From assembly GCA_963678705.1 (NCBI GenBank), contig OY783220.1:7213001-7277000 (forward strand): a DNA stretch of 64,000 nt, read 5' to 3'. The translations under genes were made by a program, and so were the position numbers. The stretch's first letter is position 1. Each line of letters begins with the position of its first letter. Below are positions 57,465 to 64,000 of this stretch, in pieces. The notes below the pieces were generated by a model, which did not search any database, was not told where the DNA came from, and saw only the letters and a list, made by a program, of their open reading frames with translations. This DNA is from Panorpa germanica (lineage: Eukaryota; Arthropoda; Insecta; Mecoptera; Panorpidae).

Positions 57465-57720
57465 TTTAAACATAACCTTTTATTATTTAAACTAAAAGGG
57501 TGTTATTATATAGCTGTTTTAAAAGCCTTTAATCCTTAAATTGTGCTTTATAATTCTTAAAAAGGTGTTCTTAAGAAGTTTTATAAGTATGCTAATGCGC
57601 AAAAGAATAAAAATAAGTTACAAAACATTATATATTAGATAAAATCATTTACGTAACAGATAGCTTTTATTATGTTATATAAACGTTAAATACACGTTAT
57701 ACTGTATATAAACGTGTACT
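57465..57720 (-). repeat. repeat M, copy 3
   Basis: TTATTATTTAAACTAAAAGG, TATGCTAATGCGCAAAAG, CATTTACGTAACAGATAGCT and TTTTATTATGTTATATAAAC are the complements of copy 1 landmarks (10445-10650). Confidence 0.5.
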
Positions 57721-58709
57721 CTCTAACTGCCTAATAAAAGAATTACTAATGGAAAATGATCCGGCTCGAAGGACCATAGAAAATGTTTGAAAGCTGTGGC
57801 GATTAAGGACCCAAAATTCCGGTAAATGCAAATAAAAATACTTCTTTAATTTTAACTGTACACTATATTAATTATTCCTTAAACCTATCTTGTAGGATGC
57901 AGTGTACTAACTACAAACGATCTTGGAAATTGAACACTTACCACAGCGTCATTGTGCTACTGACGCCAATAAGAAAAAAAATGAGTAGGGTTAGGATACA
58001 ATAAACAATAATAAAAAATAGTAACAATATAGAATTAACAAGCAATATAAAATAAAACGAAAAAAGGAAAATAGTCATGTAACTGCATATGTTGGTATTT
58101 CATTTCTTTTCTTTACCAATTAACATTTAGTTGCAATGATCAAACACAGAAAATATAGCGCTGCTCTGAGAAGCTTGAGTTAATTGGTCAACATTCTTGT
58201 CCACTGTACCGTCAACCTTTTTAATCTCAAATAAACTTTAAATACGCATGACTGTCTTAAGATAGCTCTTACAATCAACTTGAAAATCCAAACCAGTCCG
58301 TCTATGTTTTAGGTTAAGAAATCATGGTGTTACAACTTGTTCTGATATCCCCTGTCTCACCGTGTTCGTTGTTCTTTTTGACTTGTTTTTTTTTTTATTT
58401 ATATGCGTTGCATTAGATTCAATCCCGATAAAGTTATTAAAGTGTTTAACAGATCACAATAAAAGGCATGTGTTAGATTTAAATAAAAGTAAGGTGTGGT
58501 CGATACATTTTATTGGTCATAAAAACAAGATAAATATAAAAACTACACAATAACCGTTTTATGTTTATTTTATAATAATACGGGAATAAAGCGGAATCCG
58601 TCATTGTCAGTGTCATTGTTGTGTACACGGTCTAATTGTCAACGAAGTGAACATTGAGCTGTAGTTTACTACAAAGGAAGATTTGGAACGTAACTTAGTA
58701 GTTACTTTT
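57721..58709. other. unassigned DNA
   Basis: No supported feature. Confidence 0.5.
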
Positions 58710-58891
58710 ATAGTTTAAATTACGAGAGTTCGGGAGTGAGTCATGCTTAAAAGAAGTTATAAGAGTATATATAATCTTATCTTATTCGTCCCTGTATTCA
58801 TGAAACAGTGCATTTTCATTGTATCGTAGAACTATACGGCAAAACTTGTTTTAAGTATGAGTCACTGCCGAACTCTCGTAATTAGAACTAT
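58710..58891. mobile_element. MITE G, copy 3
   Basis: The left end ATAGTTTAAATTACGAGAGT then TCGGGAGTGAGTCATGCTTA is matched by the complemented right end ATAGTTCTAATTACGAGAGT then TCGGCAGTGACTCATACTTA. The ends pair over at least 40 bp, the best preserved G copy. Confidence 0.8.
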
Positions 58892-58910
58892 AGTTATTTA
58901 AAGAACTCTT

Positions 58911-58978
58911 TTTTTTAAATATTTATTTGAGTGCATCAACTATTGATAGTTATTAGCACTTAAAACAATACATTACAC
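58911..58978 (-). repeat. retroposon J, copy 4
   Basis: Eight T then TATTTATTTGAGTGCATCAA, GTTATTAGCACTTAAAACAA. A repeat D copy starts directly at its right edge. Confidence 0.7.
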
Positions 58979-58982
58979 TAGA

Positions 58983-59225
58983 TTTTACCCCCGTCGCAAT
59001 GCGATTTCTTTTTAGTATGTGATTAAAATACAACAAAATAATTAGTAATAAATTCATTTCAAATTTTAATTCTATTTTCAAAATAAAATATTTAACTCGT
59101 TCTATAATAAAATAATTTTTTGTATATATTAACTGAAAAAACTTTTTTTCAAAGTTTGGAATTTTTTTTTTTCAATTTGTAAATTAGGTACCAAAGTTAG
59201 TCCATATATAAAATTTCGACTTCCT
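58983..59225 (+). repeat. repeat D, left-end copy
   Basis: TTTTACCCCCGTCGCAATGC, ATTAGGTACCAAAGTTAGTC, and CATATATAAAATTTCGACTT match 16105-16350. Confidence 0.65.
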
Positions 59226-60465
59226 AGACTTAGGCTGTATAAAAAGACATGTTGGCGTTCCAACACGTGGCGGAGGAGCTGTCTTTAGTGCTACGACCGC
59301 TTGTAACATTGCCGAAATTGCTCTAGGAGCCTGGTCCATTTTGTATTTAAATACTTTTGAAAAGTATTTGTGCACATATCTGCTTGAGACCCTATCTGTA
59401 ACTTCCGCTCACCAGGATTGTGAAGAAGCACTTCTTTTTTTCACAAAATCATATGGAATTTGATGAAGAAGAGCTGTCCAGCACATTACTAGTAAGCGAA
59501 AGGAATACGGTCCCTGACCAACAAAATATAAAATCTCTCTTAATCTAATCCCGTTGCTCTTTGTCCTACAACTATTAGGAGAAACTTTTAGATTGAACTC
59601 GTCTGTCGCAGATTTATACCACAGTATAAAGACATGAGCGTCCACAAGTATATTCTGCCTTTCCCTCTGTTATATTTTCAGCGAACGCCCATGCATACTC
59701 TCAGTTGATACATATTGAATTCACATTAAGTGTTTCACTTTCGCATGATCTGCTGATTAAGACGCCGTGTCGTTCTTGTAGTCGTGGTTATAGGTAACGA
59801 GTTCCATTGTACGCGTCCATTGCAAGTAATAACTCTATTTTGATCCATACAGTATGATAAACCAGTAATTGTTCCCCAACCTACACATATGAGCAAGACA
59901 GATAATGAAGTAAGCAAGCGAGTTAAGCAGTACGACTTTCTGTACGACTCATACACATAATTAATCCGAACAAATTCAGTGTCCTTGTTTGTTTTACATA
60001 GGATACAAACGAATACGTCGTTAACGTTGTTGGACTCGTTGTTGGTTGTTGGTTGTTGGTTGTCGTTGTTAAACGCGCCCAGTTGCTGTTACCTTCATGT
60101 TACTACGATAGTTTGTCCTTTAGGTTCTCCTGTGTTTTGTCTTTATCTGATTTCAAATTAAAATAATAAGGTTGGAAATAGATTGATGGTTGCTTGTATT
60201 AAATTTAATAAAAATTTATATTTTAATTAAATAATTAAATCGTGATTTTATTTATACTACATAAAATAAATTAGATACGTATTATTTATCTATCAACGTA
60301 ATCATGCTGGTATGCACTGCCACGAATTGCACACTGGAGATACAAATGTCCTAAAACAATTTTGTAGAAAAACATAAGAAAAAAAAAATTTTTTGGTTAC
60401 CATCTATTAATGACTAAGAAGCGGATAGCGCCTTGTACGGTAAATGTATCCCCTATTGCATTCTT
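59226..60465. other. GC-richer region without a recognised gene
   Basis: Several minus frames (59184-59375, 59409-59645, 59735-59956) and a plus reading (VGVPTRGGGAVFSATTACNI near 59250-59310) are open, and the stretch at 59226-59960 is less AT-rich than its surroundings. The minus 59735-59956 product has a hydrophobic stretch (LLTSLSVLLICVGWGTI). None match a family I know. A P fragment at 59343-59382 suggests part is transposon-derived. A GGTTGTT tandem lies at about 60042-60063. Confidence 0.35.
59343..59382 (-). repeat. hAT-like terminal fragment P, copy 3
   Basis: The minus strand reads CAGATATGTGCACAAATACT then TTTCAAAAGTATTTAAATAC. Confidence 0.5.
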
Positions 60466-60842
60466 TATGGAGAATGTTCAAAATAGTGTAAAACGAGTTA
60501 TTTTTCTTAAATACGTCGTTTTAGCACTATTTCAACTTTGTGTGATAAAAAGTTATGAGAATTTCTTCAGATTTTTTTTGGATTTGTGCTCATAACTCGA
60601 ATAAGCTTCAATAGCCATGTGAACTATAGGCCTAAATCTACATCTACAAGTACATTGTTTTTATGTAGCTATAAGATTTCACAAGTAACAGCGATTTTTT
60701 TTTAAATATTTTCTGATTCTCAGTCAATTTTATATGGAGAATGTTCAAAATAGCGTAAAACGAGTTATTTTTCTTAAATACGTCGTTTTAGCACTATTTC
60801 AACTTTGTGTGATAAAAACTGTAGAAGTTATGAGAATTTCTT
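60466..60842 (+). repeat. ~100-bp direct duplication
   Basis: The block 60466-60567 (TATGGAGAATGTTCAAAATA, ACGAGTTATTTTTCTTAAAT, ACGTCGTTTTAGCACTATTT, AGTTATGAGAATTTCTT) recurs at 60733-60842. They differ by one substitution and a 7-8-base insertion (CTGTAGA-type) in the second. The 165-bp spacer is not duplicated. Such high identity implies a recent event. Confidence 0.9.
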
Positions 60843-61034
60843 GGAAATGTAAGGACAACCTTCTCTCGGCGCCTAACATTAATATTAACTAACTAATATT
60901 ATTTAACATTAATAGGCTACTGAATTAGGCATAAGTTATCGGACCTATTCAGCAACTTATTTTAGGTCAGCCAAAAGATTTGACTGAATTTAGGTAGTAT
61001 ATTTTTGGCAATTACGCTCCTCCAAAAATTGTCT
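60843..61034. other. unassigned DNA
   Basis: Nothing recognised. Confidence 0.45.
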
Positions 61035-61615
61035 AAATTTTAAATGGTTTCAACTTTTTTTATTTACAAATTTATTATTATTTATTTATTATTATTATTA
61101 ATTAATGACACATCAGTAGAACATATTAAATTTACTGTGTAAAAGTTTTAATTCGATTGGAGTAAAACTGTCGGAGATATAAGGTTTTAAGTCTTTACTC
61201 TTCTCTAGTCTGGTTTCGTCTTTCTTTGAAACTTTTAAACGCGTTTTTCTCACACATAGCTTTTTTAGAGTCGATGTTCTCTCTGCATGGGTCAAAATCA
61301 ACTACTCTGATTCTTTTGTAATTTTGCACACTCTTTCTTTACATAAATGCCGAGATAACGCTGTCGCTTTTTGAATTCAGATAATCCAGTGATGAGTTAC
61401 GAGGGACACTGCAACGAACCTTTCTTTTTGTGACGTCTGCGGAGATTCGCTATCAATGGCTCATTTCTTGATATTTATTTATGAAAATTTTACAAAGTAT
61501 TCTATAAATGTTATTTTATCATGTAGTAATTATAGAAATAATTATGTATTAACTGTGTCGTCAAAAAACATCATCGTAAATATACTTTTTTTGTATCGAT
61601 TTGACCTGACCTTGT
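61035..61615 (-). repeat. repeat E, long copy 2
   Basis: Full-length partner of 7322-7940 on the minus strand, with an ATT-repeat (about 61068-61103) next to its right-hand terminal part. The hairpin seen in copy 1 is reduced to one arm here. Confidence 0.75.
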
Positions 61616-62642
61616 TTTGTTGAAAAAAATTGTTACCGAAAGTAAAACCTACCTCATTAGTACAAGTACATAGATCAATGGTCAACAATATCTTAATCAA
61701 ACCCGGCATTCAATCATTAAAATTTGCGCAATAAATATACTACCCCTAAATATCAATAATTGTATAGATAAGTTCACCTGATCAAAACCAGTTTCATCTA
61801 AACCTAGTTCTCCCCTCTCCTTCCCTCACATGTTAATTACAATTTAATAATGTACACAGAGATTTGTTTACTTGATTAACCTGTCACATATTTTTAAAAA
61901 GACGAGACACAACTTCATACCTATAACACAACGTTATAAACTCTTTTCCTCTCCCACCAAATAAACATTTTAAGGTCACATTAAAAGCTATTTTAAAACA
62001 AAACGGATAACAAGAAGTTCTTTCTGTATGGTTGCCCAAAAACATTAACAAACAATAAAAGGACATTAACAAACATGGTCCCAACACAACAATCAACATC
62101 CAAGCTATCCATATAATCCAATAAGAGTAAAAGAGACAACAATATTCATCTACAGATTTTTTTTTTCATTTAGGTTTTTTTTTACTATAAAGCTAAAGTT
62201 TATAATAAAGATTTCAAGCGTAAAGTTGACATTATAAAAAAAAAAGTGGAAAATATTATCAGTTTGTTCCTATCTGTGTCATTTATCTCGATGCCCATAG
62301 GTGTGTCCTTCCTAATTAACTAACGTTATGCTGGTAGTACACTCTCTGGAATAATTATTAGATTTATAATTATCTTAGGAAGGTGTTTTGTTGGTTCTGA
62401 ATGAAAGTATTTGTCCATTTAAATGCAACATAGACATTGTCCACTAAACTTGTTTTAAAGTGTTACTATCTCATGATAATCGTTCTTCTAACAACATCAC
62501 AGCAAGAAGCATCTAAAATTCAACGTCTGTCGATCAGCTTACTAACCAATACAACGTTATCCTGATAACCGTAAAAATTAATGATAATTAGGACGCTACT
62601 GCTAATTTCATCAACCTTGTGATATTACTTTGTTATAATATT
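61616..62642. other. unassigned AT-rich DNA
   Basis: No gene or repeat family recognised. Confidence 0.5.
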
Positions 62643-62975
62643 TATGTAAAGAAATTATATTTCTTCTGTCGTCTGTCGCTAAAACAGTGACCGTTCAGTG
62701 GAAACATATACTCATGGACGCCATAGACGACGTTGTAGGAATAACGGCCAACACTGTTGATATTTGAAGTCGACATAACTCACTGTGCATATTGTTAGAT
62801 TATAATAAAATTAGATAAAAAGGAATTGGTAATTTAGATAATAACTTAAAATGTCGTTTCTTTGATTTCAGGTATGATAGTATGATTTAAGTTAAACAGT
62901 GTAATTATTATAATGTGTCTAAAATTAAAGTCTTTGATTTCAGAAGCAACACATAACTTTGATTAAAATAAAATT
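62643..62975 (+). repeat. repeat A, copy 6 (with the T-type core)
   Basis: Starts ATGTAAAGAAATTATATTTC and includes AAAACAGTGACCGTTCAGTG, ACATATACTCATGGACGCCA and GGAATAACGGCCAACACTGT, which otherwise occur only in the A piece inside MITE T. It then continues to the usual A right end (GATTTCAGAAGCAACACATA). It therefore links the two forms. Confidence 0.8.
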
Positions 62976-63203
62976 GGAGATGTTGTCTTATTTTAAAATA
63001 CTTGGGGTGTTGCAATACAAGGTTCACATCTGTTAGTTTGCCACAAGGTTCATTTTCTTCATGGAGACTTTGCTACTATACTTTGCACCTTCTGCAATGT
63101 TCTAATAAATATAATCGGCTAGAATTCTTCAGATGTTCTTCAGAAAAATCTGCAAAACAACTTGCTCCAGCAATAAGTGATGTCCTCTCGATCCTGTGGC
63201 GCT
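62976..63203. other. unassigned DNA
   Basis: A 69-codon plus frame from 63002 runs into element O; no recognised content. Confidence 0.4.
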
Positions 63204-63331
63204 ATTCCTGAGTCTTGCAATCAATGATCGTGATCGAACAGATCTGATTTATATGAGTGAAACATTTTACGAATCACTTTTAAAAGAGTATTTCTGAACT
63301 ATAGTATTAATTAATAATGAAATTCAGGAAT
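63204..63331. mobile_element. possible element O, short copy
   Basis: ATTCCTGA at 63204-63211 faces TCAGGAAT at 63324-63331. The subterminal TGATCGTGATCGAACAGATC resembles the right end of 40168-41086. Confidence 0.4.
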
Positions 63332-64000
63332 TTCACATGAATTTAAAATGGCAAGTGCGTGTGTGGTCATATTTCTCTGTTTCTTTTCCGCGCGGTTTCT
63401 TCTGCAGTGCGTTCTAGTCTTTATTGAACATTATTGGGTAGCGGAGTTCTCCATTTTTTGAAAATCAATGGAAACTAATTTAAACGTTACCTTTACACCC
63501 AATAAATATTTTTTTGTAATTGACCCACAATTTTAATGATACCAATAATTTAAAAAAATGTAGTTTTGTATTATTTGTATGCTTATCTATTAATAATTTA
63601 ATTGCATTATTATATCGTTGTTGTCAAGTCAATGTCAATTAATTATCTACTGCGATGAATATTTTAAGAGAATAATTTTTTTTTGTTGTGTCTACGAACG
63701 ATTAGCTCTAATCATAATGCAATCGCAACATTAATAACAAAATGAAATAATGCACTTTATGGATATTTGCTAATGATGATATTAGATCTTTGTTTATTTT
63801 GTATACTAGATGATTGTGTAGTATTTTAAAACCCACGAATCTATAAAAAGAATTTTATAAATACGTACGTATATTTTGCGATAAAAATTGGTATGTTGGA
63901 ATCTTTCACATTTTTCCTGTCTAATACCAATTGTGATTTTTTTAAATAGTGCTAAATTGTTGAAGATATAAACAATTAAAACAGTCATTTACAACAACTA
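63332..64000. other. unassigned AT-rich DNA
   Basis: No supported feature up to the window end. Confidence 0.5.

Noticed and set aside
1-64000. CRISPR array or bacterial defence system
   Set aside because: Repeats are dispersed or of the transposon/microsatellite type; no regular spacer array, no operon-like coding and no ribosome binding sites.

Overview
This window looks like a repeat-rich, gene-poor stretch of an arthropod nuclear genome, most likely insect. It is very AT-rich. It holds (TA)n arrays, decayed Jockey/R1-type LINE 3' ends, a hAT transposase relic of the ZBED5-like clade, and many short terminal-inverted-repeat elements (MITEs). There are no rRNA or tRNA genes, no CRISPR array and no prokaryotic operon, and I could not support a single intact host gene. 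The longest open frames (about 60-130 codons) are chance frames or frames inside repeats. Order-level identity is not decidable from this sequence alone.

Layout. 1-4.1 kb: sparse repeats, a compound (AC)n(AT)n microsatellite and an ~80-bp-period repeat (K). 4.8-11.3 kb: retroposon J, repeat E with a 13-bp hairpin, repeat A split by a 457-bp inverted-repeat element (B) with a 4-bp target duplication, and repeat H split by a 100-bp Harbinger-like MITE with a TTA duplication. 11.9-14.2 kb: a LINE 3' end, then a ~1.9 kb foldback element with ~240-bp inverted arms whose middle holds two head-to-tail copies of repeat C and one copy of A. 16-20.5 kb: repeats D, K, E and L, and a Jockey-type LINE pseudogene. 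21.26-22.30 kb: a complete but dead hAT derivative with a perfect 8-bp duplication. 22.7-23.5 kb: MITE N carrying later insertions of MITE G and repeat C. 26.4-30 kb: intact copies of G and N, a copy of A, and a 748-bp element bounded by TTAA. 31-32.8 kb: LINE tails, including a younger LINE nested in an older one with a 14-bp duplication. 33.8-38.7 kb: two copies of MITE T, which has long inverted ends and a captured piece of repeat A. 39-50 kb: (TA)n, inverted-repeat element O, J with an 11-bp duplication, A, and LINE tails. 50.6-52.4 kb: LINE tails, one with a 13-bp duplication and a zinc-knuckle motif. 53-64 kb: hAT-like end fragments, D, A, H, M, G, J, E and O copies, a (TA)n array and a ~100-bp direct duplication.

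The elements do not form a pathway. What the window offers is a readable insertion history: element-in-element insertions with target duplications (B in A, L in H, G and C in N, a retroposon in T, LINE in LINE) give a relative order of activity. Repeat families are named here by letter, because no database search was possible. Copy boundaries were judged by eye, usually to within about 5-20 bp except where a target duplication fixes them. No new host-encoded system was found; the most unusual items are the foldback element, chimeric MITE T, and unclassified repeats A, E and H.
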